A stretch of 64,000 nt of DNA from Saccharopolyspora rectivirgula DSM 43747 (GTDB taxonomy: Bacteria > Actinomycetota > Actinomycetes > Mycobacteriales > Pseudonocardiaceae), in contig NZ_AYJW01000012.1 in the NCBI RefSeq assembly GCF_000497205.1, forward strand, positions 1 to 64,000. The letters run 5' to 3'. How positions within the stretch are numbered: the stretch's first letter is position 1; each line of letters starts with the position of its first letter. The notes below the pieces were generated by a model. The model had not been told where the DNA came from, ran no database searches, and saw only the letters and a program-made list of their open reading frames with translations. Shown one piece after another: positions 34,873-44,765 of this stretch. The translations under genes were made by a program, and so were the position numbers.

Positions 34873-36747
34873 ATGGGCTCCTATGCCGACGCTTACCGGC
34901 GCAGCCTGGCCGACCCCGAGGGGTTCTGGCTGCGAGCAGCAGCCGCGATCGACTGGGAACGCGCTCCCGAGCAAGCCCTGGACGACTCAGCCGCGCCGTT
35001 CTACCGGTGGTTCCCGGACGGCGTGCTCAACACCTGCTTCAACGCGCTCGACCGGCACGTCCGCGACGGTCGGGGCGAACAGCCGGCTTTGGTCTGGGAC
35101 TCGGCGATGACCAACTCGGTGCGCACGCTCACCTACCGCCAGTTGCTGGAGCAGGTGGCTCGATTCGCCGGGGTGCTGCGCGACCAGGGAGTCGCGGCCG
35201 GTGACCGCGTGGTGATCTACATGCCGATGATCCCGCAGGCCGTGATCGCCATGCTGGCCTGCGCCCGGTTGGGCGCCGTGCACTCGGTCGTCTTCGGCGG
35301 TTTCGCCCCGAAGGAGTTGGCGGCGCGGATCGAAGACGCCACCCCGAAGGTGATCGTCGCCGCATCGTGCGGGCTGGAGCCGAACCGGGTCGTCGAGTAC
35401 AAGCCGATCGTGGACCAGGCCCTGCGGATGACGTCGCACCAACCGGACAAGGTGATCGTCCACCAGCGGCCGCAGGCGACCGCCTCCCTCGACGACCGGG
35501 ACGCCGACTGGGACGAGCTGATGGCCCGGGCGGAACCCGCGGACTGCGTGCCGGTGCGGGCCACGGACCCGCTGTACGTCCTCTACACCTCGGGCACCAC
35601 CGGGCGACCGAAGGGGGTCGTGCGCGACAACGGCGGCCACGCCGTCGCCCTCCGCTGGTCGATGGCCAACATCTACGGAATCGAGCCCGGTGACGTCATG
35701 TGGACGGCTTCGGACGTCGGATGGGTCGTCGGGCACTCGTACATCGTCTACGGGCCGTTGCTGACCGGGGCCACCACAGTGCTGTACGAGGGGAAGCCGG
35801 TCGGCACTCCCGACGCCGGTGCTTTCTGGCGAGTGGTCGCCGACCACCAGGTCAAGGTGCTGTTCACCGCGCCCACCGCGTTCCGGGCCATCAAGCGGGC
35901 CGATCCGCAGGCCGCTCTGCTGGCCGACCACGACGTCTCCAGTCTCCGGACGCTCTTCCTGGCCGGGGAACGGCTGGACCCGGAGACGTACCGGTGGGCT
36001 TCCGAGAAGCTCGGCATCCCGGTGGTGGACCACTGGTGGCAGACCGAGACCGGGTGGCCGATCTGCGCCAACCTCCGCGGTCTGGAGCCCATGCCGCTCA
36101 AGCCGGGCTCGCCGAGCGTCCCGGTCCCGGGGTTCGACGTGCAGGTGCTCGACGATTCGGGCAAACCCCTCCCGGCCGGGCGGGAAGGCTCGATCTGCCT
36201 GCAGCTGCCACTGCCTCCGGGCACGCTGACCACGCTGTGGGGCGACGACGAGCGGTTCCGGCAGTCCTACCTGTCCCGCTACCCCGGCTACTACCTGACC
36301 GGGGACAGCGGGTACTTCGACGAGGACGGCTACCTCTTCGTGATGGGCCGCACCGATGACGTCATCAACGTGGCGGGGCACCGGCTGTCCACCGGGGCGA
36401 TGGAAGCCGTGCTGGCCGCGCACCCGGCGGTGGCCGAATGCGCGGTGATCGGCGTCCACGACCCCCTCAAAGGCCAGGTCCCCCGCGGTTTCGTGGTGTT
36501 GAAGTCCGGTGTGGAAATCACCCAGGAGGCGTTGAAGGAGGAACTCGTCGCCGCGGTGCGCGAGCAGATCGGCCCGGTGGCCGCGTTCAAGGACGTGACC
36601 GTCGTCGACGGTCTGCCCAAGACCCGATCCGGGAAGATCCTGCGCAAGTCGATGCGGGAAATAGCCGACCGGGGCGACACGGCTGTCCCGTCCACGATCG
36701 AGGACCCGGGAGTGCTGGAACAGCTCCGCCCGGTGCTGCGCCGGTGA
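34873..36747 (+). CDS. prpE: Propionyl-CoA synthetase (PrpE-like AMP-forming acyl-CoA ligase)
   Basis: 624 residues, ANL superfamily. It begins SYADAYRRSLADPEGFWLRA, typical of the ACS/PrpE N-terminal domain. The P-loop LYTSGTTGRPKGVVRDNGGH, DVGWVVGHSYIVYGPLLTGA, DHWWQTETGWPI and the C-terminal KTRSGKILRKSMREIAD (acyl-adenylate/acetylated lysine) are all present. The sequence is closer in style to PrpE/ACSS3 than to acetyl-CoA synthetase; chain length is inferred. ATG at 34873 behind GAGGAGGTGACGC. Monocistronic, convergent with the siderophore operon. Confidence 0.88.
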   Translation: MGSYADAYRRSLADPEGFWLRAAAAIDWERAPEQALDDSAAPFYRWFPDGVLNTCFNALDRHVRDGRGEQPALVWDSAMTNSVRTLTYRQLLEQVARFAGVLRDQGVAAGDRVVIYMPMIPQAVIAMLACARLGAVHSVVFGGFAPKELAARIEDATPKVIVAASCGLEPNRVVEYKPIVDQALRMTSHQPDKVIVHQRPQATASLDDRDADWDELMARAEPADCVPVRATDPLYVLYTSGTTGRPKGVVRDNGGHAVALRWSMANIYGIEPGDVMWTASDVGWVVGHSYIVYGPLLTGATTVLYEGKPVGTPDAGAFWRVVADHQVKVLFTAPTAFRAIKRADPQAALLADHDVSSLRTLFLAGERLDPETYRWASEKLGIPVVDHWWQTETGWPICANLRGLEPMPLKPGSPSVPVPGFDVQVLDDSGKPLPAGREGSICLQLPLPPGTLTTLWGDDERFRQSYLSRYPGYYLTGDSGYFDEDGYLFVMGRTDDVINVAGHRLSTGAMEAVLAAHPAVAECAVIGVHDPLKGQVPRGFVVLKSGVEITQEALKEELVAAVREQIGPVAAFKDVTVVDGLPKTRSGKILRKSMREIADRGDTAVPSTIEDPGVLEQLRPVLRR

Positions 36748-36803
36748 CCGCGGTGGCCCTCGTGCTGCCGCAGCGGTCCACCGGCGAGCGGTGCCGCGTT
36801 CCG

Positions 36804-36842
36804 CGCCGGACGGCGACGGCCCAGCTGGGGCGCCGTCCGGCG
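36804..36842. terminator. Bidirectional hairpin between prpE and the siderophore operon
   Basis: CGCCGGACGGCG (36804-36815) pairs perfectly with CGCCGTCCGGCG (36831-36842), 15-nt loop. It serves both convergent transcripts. Confidence 0.78.
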
Positions 36843-36897
36843 TGCGGTACCGACCTGGCGACGGGACGAGCGTCCGGTCAGCGCGGGAGCCGACCGG

Positions 36898-37140
36898 TCA
36901 CTTCGCTTGCGAGACGTGCGGTTCGATCAGCGCCCACCACTGGGACAGGGTCGGCTGTTCGGCGAGGTCTGCGAAGGTGACCTCCACACCGAGCTTGCGC
37001 CACTTCTCGATCAGCGACATGATCCGGACCGAGTCCAGACCCCAGTCCTCGATGAGGTCGTCGTCGTGGCCTATCTCGTTCGGCTCCTCGTAGAGCAGTT
37101 CGGCGACCTGCGCGCGGACTTCTTCCAACGTCAACGACAT
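36898..37140 (-). CDS. Free-standing aryl carrier protein
   Basis: 80 residues of the acyl/peptidyl carrier fold. The phosphopantetheine serine is in DWGLDSVRIMSLIEKW (LDS motif). The sequence matches the ArCP half of DhbB/EntB rather than fatty-acid ACP (WRKLGVEVTFADLAEQPTLS). In enterobactin-type systems ArCP is fused to isochorismatase; here it is a separate gene 11 bp downstream of it. It should be loaded with 2,3-dihydroxybenzoate by the DhbE-like ligase. ATG at 37140, GGGAG upstream. Last gene of the iron-regulated operon. Confidence 0.88.
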   Translation of the reverse strand: MSLTLEEVRAQVAELLYEEPNEIGHDDDLIEDWGLDSVRIMSLIEKWRKLGVEVTFADLAEQPTLSQWWALIEPHVSQAK

Positions 37141-37151
37141 GGCAACTCCCG

Positions 37152-37805
37152 TCAGGCTACTTCGGATCGCTCGGGCTCGAATGACATCGCCAGCTGAGCG
37201 GACGTGGCGACCACCGCGCACCGCTTGGCCGCGTAGTCCAGCGCCATGGTGTGCTCCTCGTAGGAGAAGTCGGCCACCGCGTCCGCAGCCAGGAAAGCCT
37301 GGATGTCGCGTTGGAAGGCCTCCGCTGCGGTCATCAGGCAACCGATGTGGGCGTAGATGCCGGTGATGACGAGCTGGTCCCGCTGCCAGTCCTGCATCAT
37401 TTCGGCCAGCTCGGTGCGCTGGAAAGCGCTGTAGCGCCACTTGGTCAGCAGCACGTCGCCCGGTTCGGGGCGCAGCTCGTCGATGATCTCGGCCTGCTCG
37501 GGGTCGGCGACTCCGGTTCCCCACCACTCCAGCTGCAGGCCCCGCTGCTCAGGGGTCTGCGGTCCTGGTTGCGCGCAGTACACCACCGGTATTCCCGCTG
37601 CGCGCGCCTGCCGGCTCAGCAGCGAGATGTTCTCGACGACCTTGCTCAGCGGTTCGCGACCGGGGGTGAACTGCCCGACGAAGTGGCGTTCCATGTCGTG
37701 CACGAGCAGGACGGCGCGTTCCGGCTCGGGCTGCCAGGCCACCCGGTTCTTCGGCAGTTCCTCCGGGCGCGGCAGGCCGTACGGAGCGATGGCTGGTAGA
37801 CCCAC
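37152..37805 (-). CDS. Isochorismatase (DhbB/EntB N-terminal domain as a separate protein)
   Basis: 217 residues, the complete isochorismatase domain: AVLLVHDMERHFVGQF (catalytic Asp in the first strand), YSAFQRTELAEMMQDWQRDQ (the conserved Lys/Arg loop is KWRYSAF) and VITGIYAHIGCLMTAAEAFQ with the family Cys. It hydrolyses isochorismate to 2,3-dihydro-2,3-dihydroxybenzoate. The C-terminal ArCP of EntB is missing and supplied by the next gene. ATG at 37805 with GGAGG 6 nt upstream. Confidence 0.92.
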   Translation of the reverse strand: MGLPAIAPYGLPRPEELPKNRVAWQPEPERAVLLVHDMERHFVGQFTPGREPLSKVVENISLLSRQARAAGIPVVYCAQPGPQTPEQRGLQLEWWGTGVADPEQAEIIDELRPEPGDVLLTKWRYSAFQRTELAEMMQDWQRDQLVITGIYAHIGCLMTAAEAFQRDIQAFLAADAVADFSYEEHTMALDYAAKRCAVVATSAQLAMSFEPERSEVA

Positions 37806-37814
37806 GTGTCCCTC

Positions 37815-39461
37815 CTAGTTCTTCTCCGGCCGCTTGAGCTTGGGGACGTATTCCCGGGCGATGACTTCGCGCAGTTCTCGCTTGCTGATCTTCCCCACGC
37901 CGGTTTGCGGGAACTGCTCGACGAACTCCACTCGGTCCGGCACTTTGTAGGAGGCGAGGCCGCGACTGCGCACGAACTTGATGAGTTCGCGCGCTTTCGG
38001 CGGAGCACCACGGGGGACCACGAAAGCGCAGCTGCGTTCCCCGAGGTAGTCGTCCGGCATGGAGACGACGGCCGCGTCGAAGACCGCCGGGTGGGCGAGC
38101 AGGTGGTTCTCCACCTCTTCGGCGGCGATCTTCTCCCCGCCCCGGTTGATCTGGTCTTTCGCTCGCCCCTCGACGACCAGGTTGCCCTCGGGGGTCATGC
38201 GCACGACGTCACCGGTGCGGTAGAAGCCGTCCGGGGTGAACGCTTTGGCGTTGTGCTCTTCGGCTTTGTAGTAGCCGCGGATCGTGTACGGCCCGCGGGT
38301 CAGCAGGTGGCCGGACTGCCCCGGGGGAACGGGGTTGTCGTCGTCGTCGACGATGAGGATCTCGTCGTCCGGCGAGATGGGGCGCCCTTGGGTGGTGAGC
38401 ACGACCTCCTCGGGGTCGTCGAGCCTGGTGTAGTTCACCAGGCCTTCGGCCATGCCGAACACCTGCTGGAGCTTGGCCCCGAAGGCCGGTCCGATGCGGC
38501 GGGCGACCTCTTCGCTGCACTTGGCGCCGCCCACTTGCAGCACCTGCAGGCTCGACAGGTCGTAGTCGGTGTTCTGCACGGCTTCCAACCACACCAGGAC
38601 GAGCGGAGGGACTGCCGCGGTGAGCGTGACCCGTTCCCGTTCGATCAGCGGGAACACTTCGTCCGGGCTGGGCCGGCGGGCCAGCACCACCCGACCACCG
38701 GCGTGCAGCACCCCGAAAGTGCCGGGCGAGCTCATCGGGAAGTTGTGCGCGATGGGGAGCGCCCCGAGGTAGACGGTGTCGCTGGTGACGCCGCAGATCT
38801 CGTTGCTGGCCCGGAACGAGTAGATGTAGTCGTCGTGGGTGCGGGGGATCAGCTTGGGAATCCCGGTGCTTCCGCCGGACAGTTGCAGGAAAGCGACGTC
38901 GCTCGGCTCCGGGCCGTCCAGTTCGACGGGTTCTTCGTCTATGTCGGACAGTGCGAGGAATCCGTGCTCCCCCGGATCACCAGCGATGATCACGTGCTGC
39001 AGTCCGGGCACCTTCTCCTTGACTTCCGCGGCCAGAGCCCGGTGGTCGAAGCCGGCTTCGATGTCCACCGTGATGTACGCCGCTGCTTCCGCGAAGTCGC
39101 AGAAGTACGAGATCTCGGTCAGCCGGTGGGCGGGGAGCGCGAACACCGGGAGGGCCCCGATCCGGTACAGCGCGAAGCAGACTTCGAAGAATTCAGCGAT
39201 GTTGGGCAGTTGGACCACGACCCGGTCCCGGCGCTGGATGCCCAATCCCACCAGGCCGGCCGCCAACCGGTCCGCCCGCTGGTCCAGTTCCCGGTAGGTG
39301 ATGCGGCGCTTCTCGTCGACGATCGCCACCTTGTCAGGGTGCTCCGCCGCTCGCTCCCGCAGCATCTGGCCGAAGGTGTAGCCGCGCCAGTAGCCCGCTT
39401 CCCGATAGCGCCGGGCGAATTCCTCTGGCCACGTCGGGCAGCCAGGAAGTGAAGCCGTCAT
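37815..39461 (-). CDS. dhbE: 2,3-dihydroxybenzoate-AMP ligase
   Basis: 548 residues, standard length for DhbE/EntE. The ANL motifs are [65 protein letters not shown] and the C-terminal lysine in [11 protein letters not shown]. The pocket sequence [12 protein letters not shown] is the form found in aryl-acid ligases. It activates 2,3-dihydroxybenzoate (salicylate is the alternative) and loads the free carrier protein. ATG at 39461 with GGAG upstream; the presence of dhbA favours 2,3-DHB as substrate. Confidence 0.93.
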   Translation of the reverse strand: MTASLPGCPTWPEEFARRYREAGYWRGYTFGQMLRERAAEHPDKVAIVDEKRRITYRELDQRADRLAAGLVGLGIQRRDRVVVQLPNIAEFFEVCFALYRIGALPVFALPAHRLTEISYFCDFAEAAAYITVDIEAGFDHRALAAEVKEKVPGLQHVIIAGDPGEHGFLALSDIDEEPVELDGPEPSDVAFLQLSGGSTGIPKLIPRTHDDYIYSFRASNEICGVTSDTVYLGALPIAHNFPMSSPGTFGVLHAGGRVVLARRPSPDEVFPLIERERVTLTAAVPPLVLVWLEAVQNTDYDLSSLQVLQVGGAKCSEEVARRIGPAFGAKLQQVFGMAEGLVNYTRLDDPEEVVLTTQGRPISPDDEILIVDDDDNPVPPGQSGHLLTRGPYTIRGYYKAEEHNAKAFTPDGFYRTGDVVRMTPEGNLVVEGRAKDQINRGGEKIAAEEVENHLLAHPAVFDAAVVSMPDDYLGERSCAFVVPRGAPPKARELIKFVRSRGLASYKVPDRVEFVEQFPQTGVGKISKRELREVIAREYVPKLKRPEKN

Positions 39462-39486
39462 TGGTTCTCCAACCGGTTCCAAAGGA

Positions 39487-40725
39487 CTACTCCAGCCCCA
39501 TGGCGGACAAGGCGGTGCGGAATTTCGCGGTGGTTTCGGCCAGTTCCGAAGCCGGATCCGAGCCCTCGACGATTCCGGCGCCGGCGAACAGGCGCAGCAC
39601 CTCGTCCTCGATCTCGGCGCAACGGATGGCGACCACCCACTCACCGTCCCCGGAGGCGTCGCACCAGCCGACCATGCCCGCGTAGTAGCCGCGGTCGAAC
39701 GGTTCGATCTCCGCGATGACCTTGCGGGCTTGGTCCACCGGCGTTCCGCAGACCGCGGGGGTCGGGTGCAGAGCTGCGGCGAGCTCCAGCGAGGTGGTGT
39801 CCGTGCTCTTGAGCCGACCGGTTATCTCGGTGGCCAGGTGCCACATCGCCGCCGTGCTGATGACCGAAGGCCGGGGTTGGACGTCGAGTTCGGAGCAGAA
39901 CGGTCGGAGCTGTTCGACGACCGCGTCCACCACGGCAGCGTGCTCCCGCAAATCCTTGTCCGATGTGGATAGTTCTGCGGCTCGGCGCTGGTCCTCCACC
40001 GGGTCGGTGCTGCGCGGCCGGGATCCCGCCATCGGATTGGCCCGCCCCCTGCCGCCGAACCGGGAGACCAGCAGTTCCGGGCTGGCGCCCAGGAACGTCC
40101 TGGCGAACTCGGGGTGCGGACCGCGGGGGTCGCGGATGCCGTCTTCGCCACGCCTGGGCAGGTCCACCGCGAAGGTGTACCCACTGGGATCGGTCGTGGC
40201 GAGGTTGCGCAGCACGTCCTGGATCTCGATCGGCTGCTGCGCGGTCAGCTGCAGCGAGCGGGCGAGCACGATCTTGCTCATCTCACCGTCGGCGATTCGC
40301 CGCAGCACCCGCTGCACCCCGCGTTCGTACTCCTCGGGGAGCGGGACCGGCTGCACCGCGCACTCCGGAGCGTTGACCGAGCGCACCGATTCCCCGGTGG
40401 TGCGCAGCGGTTCGGCACGAACGACCTCGCTGGGCAGCACCAGGTGGGCCGGGAGGTTCTCGCCGAACGGGACGGCGCCCACGACCATCGGGTCGGGGCG
40501 GTTGAAGCCACGAGCTCCAGCGAGGAATTCCGCTACCTTCTGCGGCAGGCCGGCCTTTCCGCAGCGGACCTTGGGAACGACTGCTTCCACCCCCCTCGCC
40601 AGCACGGCACCTCGTGGCGAGGAGAAGTAGAAGGAGGAGCCTGCTTCGTAGTCCTCCAACAGCCGCAGCGCCGCGTCATCAGGAACGACGTCGAGGTCTT
40701 CAGTATCGCTGTCTATTGTGCCCAT
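39487..40725 (-). CDS. dhbC: Isochorismate synthase
   Basis: 412 residues of the chorismate-binding (EntC/DhbC/MenF) family. Conserved segments: [93 protein letters not shown] and [19 protein letters not shown]. The HPTPAVCG motif and missing lyase features favour isochorismate rather than salicylate as product. Second gene of the operon, 26 bp from dhbA. Confidence 0.93.
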   Translation of the reverse strand: MGTIDSDTEDLDVVPDDAALRLLEDYEAGSSFYFSSPRGAVLARGVEAVVPKVRCGKAGLPQKVAEFLAGARGFNRPDPMVVGAVPFGENLPAHLVLPSEVVRAEPLRTTGESVRSVNAPECAVQPVPLPEEYERGVQRVLRRIADGEMSKIVLARSLQLTAQQPIEIQDVLRNLATTDPSGYTFAVDLPRRGEDGIRDPRGPHPEFARTFLGASPELLVSRFGGRGRANPMAGSRPRSTDPVEDQRRAAELSTSDKDLREHAAVVDAVVEQLRPFCSELDVQPRPSVISTAAMWHLATEITGRLKSTDTTSLELAAALHPTPAVCGTPVDQARKVIAEIEPFDRGYYAGMVGWCDASGDGEWVVAIRCAEIEDEVLRLFAGAGIVEGSDPASELAETTAKFRTALSAMGLE

Positions 40726-40751
40726 TTGAGCCTTCCCGGTATTGCGGCGGA

Positions 40752-41537
40752 TTACGCGCGCAAGGTAGCGCCACCGTCTACGTACAGGTCATGCATGGTG
40801 ATGTGGCCGGCCTGGTCGGATACCAGGAAGACGACCGCATCGGCGATGTCGTCGGGCGTGGCCAGCTTCCCCAGCGGAATTCCCGCTCGATAAGTCTCCA
40901 GAGAACCTTTGATGATCTGCTCCGGCCCGTTCTCCTCCGTCCACATTCCGCGCTGCATCTCGGTGTCCGTGGAGCCGGGCGCCACGACGTTGCACCGGAT
41001 GCCGTACTCGGCCAGCTCCAGGCCGAGGCACTTCGTGAACGACGTGGCAGCTGCTTTCGAAGCCGCGTAAGCGGACATCCCGTGCCGGGGCACCCCTGCC
41101 GCGTTGGAGCTGACCGTGACGATCGCGCCGCGCCGCCGCGGAACCATGCGCTTGGCCACGGCGCGGCACATGTTGAACACACCGGTGGTGTTCACCGCGA
41201 AGGTGCGCTGCCATTCCTCGTCGGTGAGCTGTTGCACCGTTCCGGTCTGCAGCACGCCGGCGACGTTCACGAGGATGTCGATGGGTCCGACCTCGCGTTC
41301 CACCCGGTCGATCACCTCGGTGACCGCAGTGCTGTCGGCCACGTCGACTCCGTGCGCGCTGACCTCGAGACCTTTCTCGCGGAGCTCCTCGGCCACAGCG
41401 CTGACGCGTTCGGTGTTGCGGTCCAGGGCAGCGACCTCGGCTCCGAATTCGGCGAGTGCCGTCGCCACTGCAGCGCCGATTCCCTGCGCCGCTCCTGTCA
41501 CCACGGCGACCTTGTCGCCGATTCCGGTCCGGTCCAT
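40752..41537 (-). CDS. dhbA: 2,3-dihydro-2,3-dihydroxybenzoate dehydrogenase
   Basis: 261-residue short-chain dehydrogenase. NAD-binding [20 protein letters not shown] and catalytic Ser/Tyr/Lys in [20 protein letters not shown] are clear; [20 protein letters not shown] is the usual downstream region, with DTEMQRGMW as in EntA/DhbA. Oxidises the dihydrodiol to 2,3-DHB. ATG at 41537 was chosen for AAGGGTGAG just upstream; an ATG at 41552 lies inside the iron-box dyad. First gene of the operon. Confidence 0.92.
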   Translation of the reverse strand: MDRTGIGDKVAVVTGAAQGIGAAVATALAEFGAEVAALDRNTERVSAVAEELREKGLEVSAHGVDVADSTAVTEVIDRVEREVGPIDILVNVAGVLQTGTVQQLTDEEWQRTFAVNTTGVFNMCRAVAKRMVPRRRGAIVTVSSNAAGVPRHGMSAYAASKAAATSFTKCLGLELAEYGIRCNVVAPGSTDTEMQRGMWTEENGPEQIIKGSLETYRAGIPLGKLATPDDIADAVVFLVSDQAGHITMHDLYVDGGATLRA

Positions 41538-41553
41538 CTCACCCTTTCGCAAC

Positions 41554-41592
41554 TCAGGGTAGCCTAACCTTTGTCAGGTTAGCCTGAGTTTA
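41554..41592 (-). promoter_or_regulatory. Two tandem iron boxes (IdeR/DmdR-type) upstream of dhbA
   Basis: TCAGGGTAGCCTAACCTTT (41554-41572) and TCAGGTTAGCCTGAGTTTA (41574-41592) match the 19-bp consensus TTAGGTTAGSCTAACCTAA at about 15 and 14 positions. The pair also forms a larger dyad AACTCAGG...CCTGAGTT (41551-41590). They begin 17 bp upstream of the dhbA start, so IdeR-Fe(II) should repress the operon. Confidence 0.82.
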
Positions 41593-41692
41593 GAACAGGA
41601 CCAGGTCGTGGTCTGCCCTCTCGCCAGGTGGCATTGATCACCGAGGTCATCGCACTTCCAACCGCTGCCGCGGACGCGAACCGGAAAAGCGG

Positions 41693-43033
41693 TCAACCGT
41701 CCGCAATGCCCCGGACAATGCCCAACTCCACCAGGTCCTGCGGGCGCAGCCGCAACCAGTCGGCGACCTCCGGCACCTCCTCCGGCGCCCGACGCAGCAC
41801 CGCAGCCGCCGATTCCGGAGCGATCACCGAGAAGTAGGCGTCCGCGGTGATCCACGTTCGCTCCGGGGACGCCAGCGCCAGCGCTCCCCCGGAACCGCCT
41901 TCCCCGATCACCAGTGTGGTTATCGGCACGGTGGCCTCCGCGACCGCGCTGAACGTCTCGGCGATGGCCGGGCCGATCCCGCCCCGCTCGGCCTCCTCGC
42001 CGTTGGCCGCCCCCGGCGTGTCGACCAAGGTCAGCACCGGGATGCGCAACCTGTCCGCCAGCCGGATCAGCCGCGCCGCCGACCGATAGCCGGCCGGGGT
42101 GTTCGCCGTGCCGGTCTGCGCCGCGAACGCCAGCGTCCGCCCCTGCCGCTGCCCGAAACCGCACAGCATCCCCTCGTCGACACCACCAGCGCGGTCCCCT
42201 CCGAGCACGAAGCGCCGCGAGAAGTACCGGTCGAGGTACGCCTGGGCCCGCGGACGTTCGGGCGCCCTGGCCTTCAACACCGCTTCCCAACCGGACTGGG
42301 GCACGGCCTCCCCGGCGAGGGAGCGAGGAACCGGGGCCGGTTCGAGCGGGCCGGACAACACCTGCGGGTGCAGCAGATCCACCAGCTCGGCCAGGGTCCC
42401 GGCCAACTGGGCGGGCTCGACGATCCGATCGACCTGGCCGGTGGTGAACTTCCCCTCCGCGGTGAACGGCTCCTCGTCAGCGCTCTGCGCGCGGACCCGG
42501 CTACCGCCGAAGGCCACCGCCGCTCCCGGCAACGCCAGCACCACGTCGGCGGACGCGGCCAGCACCGCCCACATCCCCCCGGTGGTCGGATTCCGCAGCA
42601 CCGCGATGTGCGGTATCCGTTCTTGCCTGGCCAGCAGGCAGGCCCGGGCGATCTCGTGCAGCTGCCGCAGCGCGCACATCCCTTCCTGCAGCCGGCTGCC
42701 GCCGGAGGCGATCAGGGAGACCACCGGCACCCGCAGCTTCCTGGCCTGCTCGAACGCAGCGGTGATCCGGGCCCCGGTCGCTTCCCCGACCGATCCGCCC
42801 AGGAACCGGAAGTCGAACGCGATCAGCACCGCCTGGCTTCCCCCGACCCGCCCGAGTCCGCACAGCACGGACTCCGCCAGGCCGGTGCGTTCCGCAGCGC
42901 GGCCGAGCTGCTCCTGGTAGCCGGGCCAGTCGAGCGGCCCGCCCGGAGCGGGCTGCTGCTCCGGGGCCGGGAATTCGGTGAAGTCCTGGCAGATCTCCGA
43001 CAGCACCTGCCGGGCCGACCGGTGATCAGCCAT
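41693..43033 (-). CDS. Fused acyl-CoA carboxylase carboxyltransferase (beta-alpha)
   Basis: 446 residues containing both halves of the carboxyltransferase fold: the AccD-like part (LCGLGRVGGSQAVLIAFDFR, VSLIASGGSRLQEGMCALRQ, NPTTGGMWAV) and the AccA-like part (TLVDTPGAANGEEAERGGIG, TTLVIGEGGSGGALALASPE, SVIAPESAAAVL). No AccD zinc ribbon is seen. No biotin carboxylase or BCCP is nearby. Its start overlaps the stop of the MatB-like gene by 8 nt, so the two are coupled. Together they suggest malonyl-CoA or methylmalonyl-CoA metabolism rather than housekeeping fatty-acid synthesis; substrate unproven. Confidence 0.82.
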   Translation of the reverse strand: MADHRSARQVLSEICQDFTEFPAPEQQPAPGGPLDWPGYQEQLGRAAERTGLAESVLCGLGRVGGSQAVLIAFDFRFLGGSVGEATGARITAAFEQARKLRVPVVSLIASGGSRLQEGMCALRQLHEIARACLLARQERIPHIAVLRNPTTGGMWAVLAASADVVLALPGAAVAFGGSRVRAQSADEEPFTAEGKFTTGQVDRIVEPAQLAGTLAELVDLLHPQVLSGPLEPAPVPRSLAGEAVPQSGWEAVLKARAPERPRAQAYLDRYFSRRFVLGGDRAGGVDEGMLCGFGQRQGRTLAFAAQTGTANTPAGYRSAARLIRLADRLRIPVLTLVDTPGAANGEEAERGGIGPAIAETFSAVAEATVPITTLVIGEGGSGGALALASPERTWITADAYFSVIAPESAAAVLRRAPEEVPEVADWLRLRPQDLVELGIVRGIADG

Positions 43034-44474
43034 GTCGCAACGCCTTCTTCTGGACCTTGCCGAGCTCGTTGCGCGGCAGCGCGTCCACGAACCGCACCAC
43101 GCGCGGCCGCTTGTGCGGGGTCAGCAAGCTCGCCACGTGCTGGACCAGCTCTTCCTCGGTGGCCTGCTGGCCCTGCGCGAGCACGACCCAAGCGACGATG
43201 CGCTCGCCGAGGTCGGCATCGGGTTCTCCGGTGACCGCCACTTCGGCGACGGCCGGGTGCTCCAGCAGGGCGTTCTCGATCTCACCGGCGCCGATCTTGT
43301 AGCCACCGCTCTTGATGATGTCGGTCGCCTTGCGCCCGACGATCCTGATGTAACCGTCCGGCGCCCGAGTGGCCATGTCACCGGTGCGGAACCAGCCGTC
43401 GTGGAACGCCTCGGCCGTGGCGTCCGGGCGGTTGAGGTACCCGCTGAACAGGTTCTCCCCCCGGATGTAGATCTCCCCGACCGTCTCGTCGTCGCTGACC
43501 AGGATTTCCTCGCCCTGCTCGTCGACCAGTTTGAGCTCGACCCCCGGGAAGGGCGGTCCGACGTAACCGGGGCGCCGGTCGCCGTCGGCCCGCACCCCGC
43601 AGTTCATGATCGTTTCACTCATGCCGTAGCGCTCGACGACCCGCTGTCCGGTGAGCCGTTCGATCCGCTCGTGCTCAACGGCGGGCAGCGCCGCCGAACC
43701 GGACACCAGCAGCCGGGCTTCGCCGAGGGCCGCGGCGATGCCGGGATCCCGTTCGGCGTCCGCGGCGAGCCGGTGGTACATCGTCGGCACTCCGAACATC
43801 ATCGTCGCCGGGCCGGAGAGCTCAGCGGCAATCGCCTGGGAGGAGAACTTGCCGATGTGGTGCACCGAACCGCCCAGCCGGAGCGGACCGACGGTGCCCA
43901 GGATCAGCCCGTGCACGTGGAACAGCGGCAGCGCGTGGACCAGGACGTCCCGGGCGGTCCACTGCCAGGCCCGGGCCACGGCGTCCAAGTTCGTCCGGAC
44001 CGCCCGCCGGGACAGGACCACGCCCTTCGGCGCCCCGGTGGTCCCGGAGGTGTAGACGATGAAAGCCGGCGCTTCCGGAGACGGCTCCGGGGGCAGCTGG
44101 CCCCCGGCGGCGGTGAGGTCCACCTCGTGGACCCCGATGTCCTGCAACGTCGCGGGGAGTTGCACACCCGGTGGAGCCAGCAGCAGGTCCGGTTCGCTGT
44201 CGGCGGCGATGTGCTTGAGCTCACGTTCCCCGGCCTTCGGGTTGATCGGAACCACCGCGGTCCCCGCGGCCAAACCTCCGACCACCGCGACGCAGGTGTG
44301 CACGCTCGGCACGGCCCACACCGCGATGCGCCGCGCCCCGGCTGCCAGTTCGGCCACAGCTGCCGCGGCGCGAGCCAGCTCGCGGTAGCTCAGCGCGCCG
44401 TCGGTGAACCGCAGCGCCTCGGAGTCGTCCGGCTCCTGGAGCTTCGGGATCAGCGCTTGCGGCGTGCCCTCCAT
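43026..44474 (-). CDS. matB: Malonyl-CoA synthetase, MatB-like
   Basis: 482 residues, very similar throughout to Streptomyces MatB: RIAVWAVPSVHTCVAVVGGL, GTAVVPINPKAGERELKHIA, the P-loop VYTSGTTGAPKGVVLSRRAV, LPLFHVHGLILGTVGPLRLG, ATMMFGVPTMYHRLA, VERYGMSETIMN and the C-terminal NELGKVQKKALRHG. MatB makes malonyl-CoA (often also methylmalonyl-CoA) from the free diacid, CoA and ATP. ATG at 44474 with GGAGG upstream; the open frame beyond it is not conserved. Coupled to the fused carboxyltransferase. Confidence 0.88.
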   Translation of the reverse strand: MEGTPQALIPKLQEPDDSEALRFTDGALSYRELARAAAAVAELAAGARRIAVWAVPSVHTCVAVVGGLAAGTAVVPINPKAGERELKHIAADSEPDLLLAPPGVQLPATLQDIGVHEVDLTAAGGQLPPEPSPEAPAFIVYTSGTTGAPKGVVLSRRAVRTNLDAVARAWQWTARDVLVHALPLFHVHGLILGTVGPLRLGGSVHHIGKFSSQAIAAELSGPATMMFGVPTMYHRLAADAERDPGIAAALGEARLLVSGSAALPAVEHERIERLTGQRVVERYGMSETIMNCGVRADGDRRPGYVGPPFPGVELKLVDEQGEEILVSDDETVGEIYIRGENLFSGYLNRPDATAEAFHDGWFRTGDMATRAPDGYIRIVGRKATDIIKSGGYKIGAGEIENALLEHPAVAEVAVTGEPDADLGERIVAWVVLAQGQQATEEELVQHVASLLTPHKRPRVVRFVDALPRNELGKVQKKALRHG

Positions 44475-44765
44475 AGCCACCTCCACCTCACCAACATCCT
44501 GCCGCCGAAGTCCGGCCCGGGCGGCCTGACCACTTTTGCGTCGCGCCAATACCCAGTCAAGCGTTGGCTCCCCGGGCGGCTGGCTCCCGCCGGCGAGTTT
44601 GTTGCCCTGCCCACTTTTCGGCGGGCTTCGAGCCCGCAGCAGCCGGGGACCGACATCCGGTCGGCATCGGGGTGCTGGGTACGCTCGGTCCGGTTTCTTC
44701 ACCCGCATGGAGTCTCCCCCAGGGGGGCTCGCGGATCTCCGGCAAGCGACGGGAAGTGGCTTTTG

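Noticed and set aside
34614-34874. 86-codon minus-strand ORF upstream of prpE
   Set aside because: Arg/Gly-rich, no SD or conserved features, occupies the prpE promoter.
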